This document shows, piece by piece, positions 27,429 to 35,655 of a stretch of 64,000 bases of DNA. The notes under the pieces were generated by a model. It did no database searches and had not been told where the DNA came from. It was given only the letters and a program-made list of their open reading frames with translations. Position 1 is the first letter of the stretch, and every line of letters starts with the position of its first letter. The stretch is from positions 62,001 to 126,000 of the forward strand of contig NZ_CP049259.1 in NCBI RefSeq assembly GCF_011047315.1, read 5' to 3'. The translations under genes and the position numbers were made by a program. Source of the DNA: Altererythrobacter sp. BO-6. Lineage in GTDB: Bacteria > Pseudomonadota > Alphaproteobacteria > Sphingomonadales > Sphingomonadaceae.

Positions 27429-28617
27429 TCCAGAACCGATCATCCGCATCGCCGCCAAGGGCGATGGAGTAACTGCCAGCGGGCGGCACGTGGCCTATGG
27501 CGTGCCGGGTGACATGCTGCGCGCCGATGGCTCGCTCGAGCCTGGGCCGCATCATGTCACGCCGCCATGCAAACACTTCGGTAAATGTGGCGGCTGCCAG
27601 CTGCAACATGCGGACGAAGATGCGCTAAGGCAGTTTGTCACCGAGCGCGTTACCTTCCAGGCGGAAAAGCAGGGCATTGCGATCGGCGAACTGCTGCCGA
27701 CACACCTTTCGCCGCCGCGCACCCGCCGCCGCGCCACATTGCATGCGCTGCGCACCGCGCAAGGGGCTGCACTGGGATTTCGCGAGGGCGCTTCGCACAA
27801 GATCGTGGACCTCAAGGAATGCCATATCCTGCACCCGGAACTCGCGGTTTTGCTCCCTGCGCTAAGGAATTTCATCGCGCAGCATGGCAGCAAGCGCCCG
27901 GTCGATATCGAGCTGACATTGGCCGACCAGGGCGTGGATTGCAGCCTGAAGCATCTTCCGCTCGAAGGGCTGGAGGCGACCGAAGCGGCGCTGGCGCTGG
28001 CGCAATCGGCCGGGCTTGCGCGGCTGACGCTGGACCAGGGTTATGGGCCGGAGACACTGTGGGAGCCGGCGCCGGTGACGATCACGCTTTCTGGTCGCGC
28101 TGTCGGCATGCCGCCCGGCAGCTTCCTGCAGGCGACGCAGGACGGCGAAGACATGCTGGTGGGCGATGCGCGCGACTGGATTCGCGATGCGGCGACTATC
28201 GCTGACCTGTTTTCGGGCCTCGGCACCTTCGCCTTTGCCCTTGCGCAACCGGCCAAGGTGCTTGCTGCGGAGGCGTCACGCGATGCGCACCTTGCCTGCA
28301 AGGCTGCTGCCGCACGCGCGGGATTGCCGATGGCGGCGATGCACCGTGACCTGTTCCGCAATCCGCTCCAGCCGGATGAATTGAACCGTTTCGAGGCGGT
28401 CCTGCTCGATCCTCCGCGCGCCGGCGCGAAGGAGCAAGTGACCCAGATCGCCGCCAGCGGCGTCAATCGCGTGGTCTATGTCAGCTGCAACCCCGTCAGC
28501 TGGTCGCGCGACTGCGCCGGGCTGATCGAGGCGGGTTTCAAACTGGAAAAGCTGAGGCCGGTGGGGCAGTTCCGCTGGTCGACCCATGTCGAACTGGCGA
28601 GCTATTTCACCCGCTAG
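27421..28617 (+). CDS. RNA (uracil-5-)-methyltransferase, RumA/RlmD family
   Basis: A 398-aa class I SAM methyltransferase of the TrmA/RlmD group, modifying a uridine in rRNA or tRNA. Cysteines C50, C56 and C59 (PCKHFGKCGGC) with C134 (KECHILHP) form the [4Fe-4S] site. The SAM-binding segment is IADLFSGLGTFAFALA, the substrate pocket is LLDPPRAGAKEQV and the catalytic Cys is in VYVSCNPVSWSRD. A TRAM domain is not obvious. GTG at 27421 overlaps the nnr stop by 8 bp. Target base is not predictable. The stop is shared with the ACP gene on the other strand through CTAG. Confidence 0.9.
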   Translation: MSNPEPIIRIAAKGDGVTASGRHVAYGVPGDMLRADGSLEPGPHHVTPPCKHFGKCGGCQLQHADEDALRQFVTERVTFQAEKQGIAIGELLPTHLSPPRTRRRATLHALRTAQGAALGFREGASHKIVDLKECHILHPELAVLLPALRNFIAQHGSKRPVDIELTLADQGVDCSLKHLPLEGLEATEAALALAQSAGLARLTLDQGYGPETLWEPAPVTITLSGRAVGMPPGSFLQATQDGEDMLVGDARDWIRDAATIADLFSGLGTFAFALAQPAKVLAAEASRDAHLACKAAAARAGLPMAAMHRDLFRNPLQPDELNRFEAVLLDPPRAGAKEQVTQIAASGVNRVVYVSCNPVSWSRDCAGLIEAGFKLEKLRPVGQFRWSTHVELASYFTR

Positions 28618-28931
28618 CCTTCGATCACCTTCATCTCGGCGAAGGCCAGCAAGGCGCCGTAGGTTTCCAGCATTTCCGCATCGACGTCATCGTCATCGAT
28701 CAGGATTTCGAACCGGTCCTCGATCTCCGTGAACAGGCCGGCGACGGCCATCGAATCCAGCTCTGGCAAATGGCCGAACAGCCCGGTGTCACCATCAAAC
28801 GCGGCGACATCATCGGCATCAAGGCCCAGCACATCGACCAGTATGGCTTTCAGCCGCCGGTCGATCTCGACCCGGCTTGGGCCGAGGCCGGATTGTTGGC
28901 CTCGCTTTTCAGATGCGCTGTCCGTGCTCAC
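28614..28931 (-). CDS. Acyl carrier protein, exosortase-A-associated type
   Basis: A 105-aa acyl (or aminoacyl) carrier protein. The 4'-phosphopantetheine attachment Ser is S60 in LPELDSMAVAGL, and the C-terminal helix is very acidic (EILIDDDDVDAEM). The N-terminal 20 residues are a non-conserved extension; the start may be a little further in. It is divergent from an AMP-ligase gene that is in turn coupled to a PLP decarboxylase; this three-gene set is the one typical of exosortase A loci, so the ACP is likely the carrier loaded by that ligase. Confidence 0.85.
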   Translation of the reverse strand: MSTDSASEKRGQQSGLGPSRVEIDRRLKAILVDVLGLDADDVAAFDGDTGLFGHLPELDSMAVAGLFTEIEDRFEILIDDDDVDAEMLETYGALLAFAEMKVIEG

Positions 28932-29058
28932 TCGCGCTCATCCCCCGATACAAAAGGCCGCTCGCCTTAGAACTCGTGTTGCAGCGCGTGCAAGCTATGC
29001 AGTGGTAGCGCGATTATCCGATTGACCCTGCTGCATTCTGCAGGTTTGGTGCAGCGCG

Positions 29059-30582
29059 ATGAGTGCGCCACCCGATCCAAGCCCTTTCCCGATCGACCAT
29101 GTTGCCGAGCGCGGCGCGGATCGCGATCCGGCGCTGGTGCTGAAAGGGCAGACGCTCGACTTTGGCGAATTGCGCCTGCGCATCGGCCAAATGGCGGCCT
29201 GGCTTGCGCAGCACGTGCCCCAACCGGGCGAACGGGTTGCGAGTTGGGCGGCGAAGAGCGAGCTGACCTGCCTGATGCCGCTGGCTGCCGCGCGGGCAGG
29301 GCTGGTGCATGTGCCGATCAATCCGTTGCTCAAGCATATGCAGGTGGCGCATATCCTGGCCGATAGCGGGGCCCGGCTGCTCGTCGGCACGCCCGCGCGC
29401 CTGAAATCGCTCGAAGCTGGCGATCTGCCCGATGATTGCCGTGCCATCGCGGAACAGGACGCGCTTGAAGAGGCGACGGCGCTCGACCCGCTGCCACCCT
29501 CAAACGCCGATCCCGATGCACTTGCGGCGATCCTGTACACCAGTGGCTCGACCGGCCGGCCCAAGGGCGTGATGTTGAGCCATGCCAATCTGTCGCTTGG
29601 AGCGATCAGCGTGGCGCATTACCTCGGCATGGCAGCGGACGATGTGACGCTGGGGCTGCTGCCGCTGTCATTCGATTATGGCCAGAACCAGCTGTTCAGC
29701 ACCTGGCATGCGGGCGGGACAGTGGTTCCGTTCGATTATTTGTTTGCGCGCGACGTAGCAAAGGCCTGCGCAGCCCACGGCGTGACAACGCTGGCAGCGG
29801 TTCCTCCGCTATGGGTCCAACTGACCGAAGTGGAATGGAGCGCAGAGGCGGTGTCGGCCATGCGGCGCCTCACCAACAGCGGCGGCGCCTTGAGCAAGGA
29901 CCTTGTGCAGGCGCTGCGCGGCCTGTTCCCCGATGCACGGCTGTTCCCGATGTACGGACTGACCGAGGCATTCCGCTCGACCTATCTCGATCCCGCGCTC
30001 GTCGATACCCATCCGACTTCGATGGGGCAGGCGATTCCCTTCGCCGAGATCCTGGTTATCAACGATGCGGGAGCGCTCGCCTCGCCGGGTGAAGAGGGCG
30101 AACTTGTCCATTGCGGACCCTTGGTGGCGCAGGGTTATTGGCAGGATGCCGGGCGTACTGCGGAGCGGTTCAAGCCTGCACCCGCCATGTCGCAATATGG
30201 CGGCACGGCGGTCTGGTCGGGCGACCGTGTCAGGCGAGAGGCGGACGGCCTGCTCTATTTCGTCGGGCGGCGCGACGCGATGATCAAGAGCCTGGGCAAC
30301 CGGATCAGCCCGCAGGAGATCGAAGAGGCGGCACTTGCCACCGGACTGGTTGCAGAAGCGGTGGCGCTTGGTATTGCCGACGAGCGGCAGGGGCAGGCCG
30401 TGCATCTGGTCGTGCGCGCAGAACCCGGCGCAGAGGATGTGCAAGCCACGCTGCCCAAATTGCTCGCAAAGGAGTTGCCCAATTTCATGCAGCCGCAGGC
30501 GATCCATTGGCGCGACGCGATGCCGCTCAATCCCAACGGCAAGATTGACCGGACCGCGCTGGCACAGGAGCTTGCGCCGTGA
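29059..30582 (+). CDS. AMP-forming acyl-CoA/ACP ligase, exosortase-A-associated type
   Basis: A 507-aa adenylating enzyme with the P-loop TSGSTGRPKG at 161-170, the MYGLTEAFRS motif, GRRDAMIKSLGNRISP, and the catalytic Lys in NPNGKIDRTA. I recognise it as the ligase usually found with exosortase A (PEP-CTERM) loci; that assignment comes from memory, not a search. It probably activates a carboxylic or amino acid and passes it to the nearby ACP. Its stop overlaps the decarboxylase start (GTGA). Confidence 0.85.
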   Translation: MSAPPDPSPFPIDHVAERGADRDPALVLKGQTLDFGELRLRIGQMAAWLAQHVPQPGERVASWAAKSELTCLMPLAAARAGLVHVPINPLLKHMQVAHILADSGARLLVGTPARLKSLEAGDLPDDCRAIAEQDALEEATALDPLPPSNADPDALAAILYTSGSTGRPKGVMLSHANLSLGAISVAHYLGMAADDVTLGLLPLSFDYGQNQLFSTWHAGGTVVPFDYLFARDVAKACAAHGVTTLAAVPPLWVQLTEVEWSAEAVSAMRRLTNSGGALSKDLVQALRGLFPDARLFPMYGLTEAFRSTYLDPALVDTHPTSMGQAIPFAEILVINDAGALASPGEEGELVHCGPLVAQGYWQDAGRTAERFKPAPAMSQYGGTAVWSGDRVRREADGLLYFVGRRDAMIKSLGNRISPQEIEEAALATGLVAEAVALGIADERQGQAVHLVVRAEPGAEDVQATLPKLLAKELPNFMQPQAIHWRDAMPLNPNGKIDRTALAQELAP

Positions 30583-31805
30583 AACCGCTTGGCCCGATCC
30601 CGGCAGGTTATTGCGCCAAGGATGGCGAACTCGCCATCGGCGGCATGACCGCCAGCGAACTGGTCGAGCGCGCGGGTGGCACCCCGTGCTTCATCTATTC
30701 GAAGGCGCATCTCGATCGGCGCGTCGCGGATCTGCGTTCGGCGATGCCACGGCGGCTCGGCATCAATTACGCGGTCAAGGCCAACCCCTTTGCGCCGGTG
30801 ATTGCGCATATGGCCGGACTGGTCGATGGCTTCGACATCGCCTCGGCGGGCGAGCTGGCGATGGTGCAGGCCGCCGGGATCGATCCGGCACGGGTGAGCT
30901 TCGCGGGGCCGGGCAAGCGCGACGTGGAGCTCGATGCCGCGATCCGCGCCGGGGTGACGCTCAATTGCGAAAGCGAGGGCGAGGCGCGGCGGGCGCTCGC
31001 CATCGGCGAAAAGCTGGGCGTCCGGCCACGTATGGCGATCCGCGTGAACCCCGATTTCGAAATCAAGGGCTCCGGCATGAAGATGGGGGGAGGGGCCAAG
31101 CCCTTCGGTGTCGATGCGGAGCGCGTGGCAGCCCTGGCGCGCGAGGTGATCGCGGCGGGGGCAGAATGGCGCGGCCTGCATATCTTCACCGGCAGCCAGG
31201 CGCTTAGCGCGGAAGCGATCATCGAGGCGCAGGCCAATGTGCTGAGCTGCGCCGAGCGGCTTTCGCAGGAAATCGGCGTGACCTTGCCCAAGCTCAATAT
31301 GGGTGGCGGTTTCGGCATTCCCTATTTCCACGGCGACGCACCGCTCGATATCGTTGCCGTGGGCCGGGCGCTGGCCGAACGTTTCGATCATTTGCCCGAC
31401 GCGCTCGCCGAAACGGAGCTGTGCATCGAGCTGGGCCGCTATCTGGTCGGCGAGGCGGGAGTCTATCTGGCGCGAATTGTCGACCGGAAGGAAAGCCACG
31501 GCGTCACCTATCTGGTCACCGATGGCGGGTTGCACCACCAGCTGGCCGCGTCGGGCAATTTCGGCACTGTGGTAAGGCGCAATTATCCGGTTGCGATTGC
31601 CACGCGTTTTGACGCCGAGCCGACCGAGGAAGCGAATGTGGTCGGCTGCCTGTGCACGCCGCTCGATCGCCTGGCTGATGCTGCGCATTTACCGCGCGCT
31701 GACGTGGGCGACCTGGTGGCGGTGTTTTGCGCGGGTGCCTATGGCGCGACCGCTTCGCCCGCCAGCTTCCTTGGGCATGGACCGGCGGCTGAACTGCTGG
31801 TCTGA
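30579..31805 (+). CDS. PLP-dependent decarboxylase, exosortase-A-associated type
   Basis: A 408-aa fold-III PLP enzyme related to diaminopimelate decarboxylase and BtrK. The PLP-binding Lys is K67 in INYAVKANPF. LNMGGGFGIPYF and ELGRYLVGEAG are the phosphate- and substrate-side segments, and the catalytic Cys lies in VVGCLCTPLDRLA. The GTG start overlaps the ligase stop by 4 bp. The real substrate is unknown; by analogy with BtrK it may act on an aminoacyl group held on the ACP. It is not the only candidate for lysA, but the gene context argues against lysine synthesis. Confidence 0.85.
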   Translation: MKPLGPIPAGYCAKDGELAIGGMTASELVERAGGTPCFIYSKAHLDRRVADLRSAMPRRLGINYAVKANPFAPVIAHMAGLVDGFDIASAGELAMVQAAGIDPARVSFAGPGKRDVELDAAIRAGVTLNCESEGEARRALAIGEKLGVRPRMAIRVNPDFEIKGSGMKMGGGAKPFGVDAERVAALAREVIAAGAEWRGLHIFTGSQALSAEAIIEAQANVLSCAERLSQEIGVTLPKLNMGGGFGIPYFHGDAPLDIVAVGRALAERFDHLPDALAETELCIELGRYLVGEAGVYLARIVDRKESHGVTYLVTDGGLHHQLAASGNFGTVVRRNYPVAIATRFDAEPTEEANVVGCLCTPLDRLADAAHLPRADVGDLVAVFCAGAYGATASPASFLGHGPAAELLV

Positions 31806-31885
31806 CTCTGTGCGCGCCCGTGCCAAGTCCTAACCGATTGTTTACCAAATTACCCTAGCGTTTCCGCAACAGGGAGCGCACCAGA

Positions 31886-32095
31886 ATGTCCGAACATTTC
31901 TTCATCGATCCTGCAACGGCGACGCCCGCGACCGATATCGCGCAGGCACTGGCTGAAGTTGCGCGCCAGATGAGCGAACGCGACGAGCGCATTGCGTCGC
32001 TTGAACAGCGCCTTGAGGATCAGGAATATTCGGTCCGCCGCGTGCTTGAGATGCTGATCGAATGGCTCGAAGAACAGCCTGATCAGGAAGTCTAG
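31886..32095 (+). CDS. Small coiled-coil protein
   Basis: A 69-aa cytoplasmic protein with an acidic amphipathic helix: heptad-like repeats run through QALAEVARQMSERDERIA to RRVLEMLIEWLEEQ, predicting a short coiled coil. It has AGGGAG about 10 nt before the ATG and follows an A/T-richer promoter-like region (TTGTTTACCAAATTACC). No family is recognised. Its stop TAG is shared with the zapE stop on the other strand through CTAG. Confidence 0.7.
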   Translation: MSEHFFIDPATATPATDIAQALAEVARQMSERDERIASLEQRLEDQEYSVRRVLEMLIEWLEEQPDQEV

Positions 32096-33207
32096 CCGCC
32101 GGTGCCGTGGCCTTGCGCCATGTAGTCGGCGCTTTGCATTTCCATCAGCCGGCTGACGGTGCGTTCGAATTCGAAGGCCCCGTCACCTTGCGTGTATAGT
32201 TCTTCCGGCTGAGCGGCTGCTGTAACGAACAGCTTCACCTTCATTTCGTACAGCGCGTCGATCAGCTTGGTGAAGCGGATCGCTTCGTTGCGGTTTTCCG
32301 GCCCCATTTTCGGGATGCCGACCAGTATCACCGTGTGGTAAGCGCGCGCGATGGCGAGATAGTCTGCGGCGCCGCGGTTTTCCCCGCACAGCTTCTTGAA
32401 GCTGAACACGCCCACGCCTTTAAGGCTCTTGGGCACATGCAGAGTTCGCCCGCCGCCGATGTCGAGCTCGGCGCTGGGCACGTTCGCGGCGTCCTGCGGA
32501 TCGTAGTCGGTCAGGCGGAAGAATGCCTCGCGGGCAAGGCGCGTGGCTTCGTCGCCAAAAGGCGCGTTCCAGTTGCCGATCCCGCCAAGCCGTTCAAGCC
32601 GGTAATCGACCGGGCCATCGAGTGCGATCACGTCCAGTTCCTGCTCGATCAGCGCGATGAAGGGCAGGAACAGCGAGCGGTTGAGCCCGTCCTTGTAGAG
32701 GTCTTGCGGCGGGCGATTGCTGGTGGTGACCACGGTCACCCCTTCGTCGCGGATCAGCGCGGTGAACAGCCGTGCCATGATCGCCGCATCGGCGGTGTTG
32801 GTCACGATCATCTCGTCAAAGGCGAGAACGCGCACATCCTTCGCCAGCGCCTTGGCCACCTTGGGCAACGGATCGCCCGGATCGCTCTTGCGGCTTTCGC
32901 GCAGACGCTGGTCAACCTCCAGCATGAATTCGTGGAAATGGACCCGGCGCTTGGCCTCGATCCCCAGGGTCTGGACGAACAAATCCATCAGCATGGATTT
33001 GCCACGACCCACGCCGCCCCACAGGTAAAACCCGCGCGGGCTCATCTGCCGGGGGCCGAAGAACTGGCCGAGCAGCCCGCCGGGGCGTTTCGCCTCGAGC
33101 TCTTTCTGCAACCGGTCAAGCCGCTCTGCGGCATGCCGCTGGCCAAGATCGGGGCGCAGCTCTCCGGCTGCGACCAGCCGTTCATAGCGCGCAAGCAGGC
33201 CCGCCAT
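32092..33207 (-). CDS. zapE: Cell division protein ZapE (AFG1-like ATPase)
   Basis: A 371-aa AFG1-type AAA+ ATPase; the E. coli homologue ZapE interacts with FtsZ rings under stress. Walker A is GGVGRGKS (64-71), Walker B is VLAFDEMIV, sensor-like VVTTSNRPP follows. FHEFMLEVDQRL is a family signature. It lies 2 bp downstream of the thioesterase gene, which in turn follows sdhB, and the three may share a transcript. In other Sphingomonadales zapE is often next to sdh/mdh genes, consistent with this order. Confidence 0.93.
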   Translation of the reverse strand: MAGLLARYERLVAAGELRPDLGQRHAAERLDRLQKELEAKRPGGLLGQFFGPRQMSPRGFYLWGGVGRGKSMLMDLFVQTLGIEAKRRVHFHEFMLEVDQRLRESRKSDPGDPLPKVAKALAKDVRVLAFDEMIVTNTADAAIMARLFTALIRDEGVTVVTTSNRPPQDLYKDGLNRSLFLPFIALIEQELDVIALDGPVDYRLERLGGIGNWNAPFGDEATRLAREAFFRLTDYDPQDAANVPSAELDIGGGRTLHVPKSLKGVGVFSFKKLCGENRGAADYLAIARAYHTVILVGIPKMGPENRNEAIRFTKLIDALYEMKVKLFVTAAAQPEELYTQGDGAFEFERTVSRLMEMQSADYMAQGHGTGG

Positions 33208-33209
33208 TG

Positions 33210-33671
33210 CTAGCCCGCCCGGGGCAGGAACTTGCGAATGATCCCGCTGTAAGCGGCGACGCGGTCATCGTCCTGGACGACTTCGCCGCGCACGAACACC
33301 AGCTTGCCGGTCTCGCGCATGATCTCCGTCACCGCATCGAGCGGTCTTGCGGGGTCACCACCACCGATGAACTGGGTCGATAGCTCCAGCGTTACCGAGG
33401 GGCCGGCATTGCCGCTGCCGACCACATGCATGGTGGTGAACAGCGAAATGTCGATCAGGCCCAGGGTCACGGCACCATGGATCACGCCCTGCAAATTCTG
33501 GTGCTTGCGCTCAGGGAACATGCGCAACCGGCACTTGTCGCCTTCCTTGCGGGTGATGAGCTTGCCCATCACTGCGCCGTTGAACAGCGTCTCGTCCTTC
33601 AGGTTCCAGTGATGCCAGCCCGGATTTTCGGGGTCCGGCCCGTGCTCGAAAACGTCGTCTTTCAAAGCCAC
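33210..33671 (-). CDS. PaaI-type hotdog thioesterase
   Basis: A 153-aa hotdog-fold thioesterase: NLQGVIHGAVTLGLIDI is the helix-plus-loop signature and PSVTLELSTQFIGGG the following strand. It probably hydrolyses acyl- or phenylacetyl-type CoA thioesters. GTG at 33671 is chosen because the residues before it read the sdhB gene in another frame and show no homology; the longer frame up to 34052 is rejected. It lies 20 bp after sdhB and 2 bp before zapE. Confidence 0.82.
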   Translation of the reverse strand: MALKDDVFEHGPDPENPGWHHWNLKDETLFNGAVMGKLITRKEGDKCRLRMFPERKHQNLQGVIHGAVTLGLIDISLFTTMHVVGSGNAGPSVTLELSTQFIGGGDPARPLDAVTEIMRETGKLVFVRGEVVQDDDRVAAYSGIIRKFLPRAG

Positions 33672-33691
33672 CGGATCAGATCGCCAAATAC

Positions 33692-34498
33692 TTAGATGGC
33701 ACGCTCTGCCATCATCTTCTTGGTTTCGGCGATCGCCTTGGCCGGGCTGAGGCCTTTGGGGCAGACATTGGCGCAGTTCATGATGGTGTGGCAGCGATAG
33801 AGCCGGAACGGGTCTTCCAGCTGGTCGAGCCGCTCGCCGGTCATCTCGTCGCGGCTGTCGGCCAGCCAGCGATAGGCTTGCAGCAGGATCGCCGGGCCAA
33901 GGAACTTGTCCGAATTCCACCAATAGCTGGGGCAGGAAGTCGAGCAACAGGCGCACAGGATGCATTCGTAGAGCCCATCCAGCTTCTCGCGCTGTTCGGG
34001 CGATTGCAGGCGCTCCTTGCCGCTCGGCGTCGGGCTGACTGTCTGCAACCACGGGCGGATCGAGGCATATTGTGCGTAGAAATGCGTGAAATCAGGGACG
34101 AGGTCCTTGATCACTTCCATATGCGGCAGCGGCGTGATGCGGATTTCGCCCGGCAGGTCTTCGATCGCGGTGGTGCAGGCGAGCCCGTTCTTGCCGTTCA
34201 TGTTCATCGCGCAGGAACCGCAAATCCCCTCGCGGCAGCTGCGGCGGAAGGTCAGGGTCGGGTCAACCTCGTTCTTGATCTTGAACAGCGCGTCCAGCAC
34301 CATCGGCCCGCACTGGTCGAGATCGAGTTCGAACTTGTCGTAACGCGGGTTCTGGCCGCTGTCGGGATCGTAGCGATAGATCTTGAAGCTCTTCACGCGC
34401 TTGCCACCCTCGGCCCCCTCGACCTTGCTCGGGACAAGCTTGTGGGTCTTGCCCTGGCCGCTGATTTTTGAATTCTTGGGGAGGGTGAAGGTTGCCAT
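33692..34498 (-). CDS. sdhB: Succinate dehydrogenase iron-sulfur subunit
   Basis: Iron-sulfur subunit of complex II, carrying electrons from SdhA flavin to ubiquinone. The 268-aa protein has the [2Fe-2S] motif [13 protein letters not shown] with a later LACTTAI Cys, and the [4Fe-4S]/[3Fe-4S] motifs [16 protein letters not shown] and [14 protein letters not shown]. Length is normal for alphaproteobacterial SdhB. No sdhC, sdhD or sdhA lies upstream, where an SDR gene faces away instead, so sdhB is separated from its partners here. Confidence 0.96.
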   Translation of the reverse strand: MATFTLPKNSKISGQGKTHKLVPSKVEGAEGGKRVKSFKIYRYDPDSGQNPRYDKFELDLDQCGPMVLDALFKIKNEVDPTLTFRRSCREGICGSCAMNMNGKNGLACTTAIEDLPGEIRITPLPHMEVIKDLVPDFTHFYAQYASIRPWLQTVSPTPSGKERLQSPEQREKLDGLYECILCACCSTSCPSYWWNSDKFLGPAILLQAYRWLADSRDEMTGERLDQLEDPFRLYRCHTIMNCANVCPKGLSPAKAIAETKKMMAERAI

Positions 34499-34740
34499 GA
34501 AACGAAGGTCCTAACGTGAATCCTGTTGCTTTGCGCCACCTATCTAGCGGCTTCGACGCTGAGGGCAAGCGGCGGGGTGTTGAGACTTTTGAGGGGGCGA
34601 TTGAAGGAAATCGAACGGGCATCGCCGGGAGGATGGAACACATGGAACACAGTCCAGGCAGAAGAAAATGCCCGGCCTCATGCTGGCGCTAAAGCGGGAA
34701 GGTGGGGGAACTGCAGGCGCATGCCAATCGTCTAGAGCGC

Positions 34741-35487
34741 ATGAGCGATGTAGGACAGAGTGATGGAAACTGGCCGCGCTGCGCGGCGGTGTTCGGCGCG
34801 TCAGGAGGGATTGGCGCGGCGCTGGTGCGGGCGCTGGCCGAACGCGGTGTCGGGACAATCTACGCCGGTTCGCGCTCAGGGGCAGTGCCGGGTGGCCCCG
34901 GCGTGCGGCCCTTTCGTTTCGACCTGATCGATGAGGCGAGCATTGCGGCTGCGGCGCAGGCGATGCGCGATACGCCGCCCGATCTGGTCATCGTCGCCAG
35001 CGGTGTCTTGACCCTGCCTGACGGCACCGGGCCGGAGAAAAGCCTGAAGCAGATCGATGGTGAGGCGATGGCGCGCGTCTTCGCGCTCAACACGATCGGC
35101 CCGGCACTGGTGGCAAAGCATATGCTTTCGCTGCTGCCGCGTGGAGGGCGCAGTGTCTTCGCGGCGCTTTCCGCGCGGGTCGGCTCGATCTCGGACAATC
35201 GCCTGGGCGGATGGCACAGCTACCGCGCCAGCAAGGCTGCGCTCAATATGCTGGTCCGCAATTTCGCAATCGAGCTGGGCCGCACACATGGTGAGGCGGT
35301 GGTGATGGGCCTCCATCCGGGCACGGTGGACAGCGCTTTATCGGCGCCGTTCCATTCAGGCTTGCCGGAAGGGCAGCTAACCGCGCCGGAGGATGCAGCG
35401 GCGAACTTGCTGGGCGTGCTTGATGGGTTGCTGCCTGAGCAATCAGGCAAGGTCTTTGATTGGCAGGGCGAGGAAGTTCCGGCCTGA
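34741..35487 (+). CDS. SDR family oxidoreductase (CsgA-like)
   Basis: A 248-aa short-chain dehydrogenase. The cofactor loop is GASGGIG (19-25), the catalytic Ser lies in FAALSARVGSIS and the YxxxK in SYRASKAAL. The region NRLGGWHSYRAS, with GLHPGTVDSALSAPF after it, resembles C-factor/CsgA-type SDRs that often lack a defined substrate. ATG at 34741 is chosen; the sequence upstream does not match SDR proteins. Divergent from sdhB across about 240 bp in which I see no gene. Followed by a REP-like repeat. Confidence 0.82.
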   Translation: MSDVGQSDGNWPRCAAVFGASGGIGAALVRALAERGVGTIYAGSRSGAVPGGPGVRPFRFDLIDEASIAAAAQAMRDTPPDLVIVASGVLTLPDGTGPEKSLKQIDGEAMARVFALNTIGPALVAKHMLSLLPRGGRSVFAALSARVGSISDNRLGGWHSYRASKAALNMLVRNFAIELGRTHGEAVVMGLHPGTVDSALSAPFHSGLPEGQLTAPEDAAANLLGVLDGLLPEQSGKVFDWQGEEVPA

Positions 35488-35497
35488 AACATAACCT

Positions 35498-35579
35498 CGT
35501 CATTCCCGCGAAAGCGGGAATCCAGGGATACAAGCTCCACTCTTTGCAATTCTGGATTCCCGCTTTCGCGGGAATGACG
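35498..35579. repeat. REP-like paired palindrome, copy 2
   Basis: About 82 bp starting CGTCATTCCCGCGAAAGCG and ending with its inverse, CGCGGGAATGACG; the two arms match the copies at 8.5 kb and 61.9 kb. It lies between the convergent SDR and esterase genes, where it may serve as a bidirectional terminator. Confidence 0.9.
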
Positions 35580-35655
35580 AAACTGCAATGTCCGCTAACG
35601 ACCCATTTGCGGACGATTGCCAGTCCTATTCTGTAATGGCCATCGGGACTACAAT

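Noticed and set aside
33672..34052. N-terminal extension of the thioesterase frame
   Set aside because: It overlaps sdhB in another frame and reads as Arg/Pro-rich non-homologous residues.
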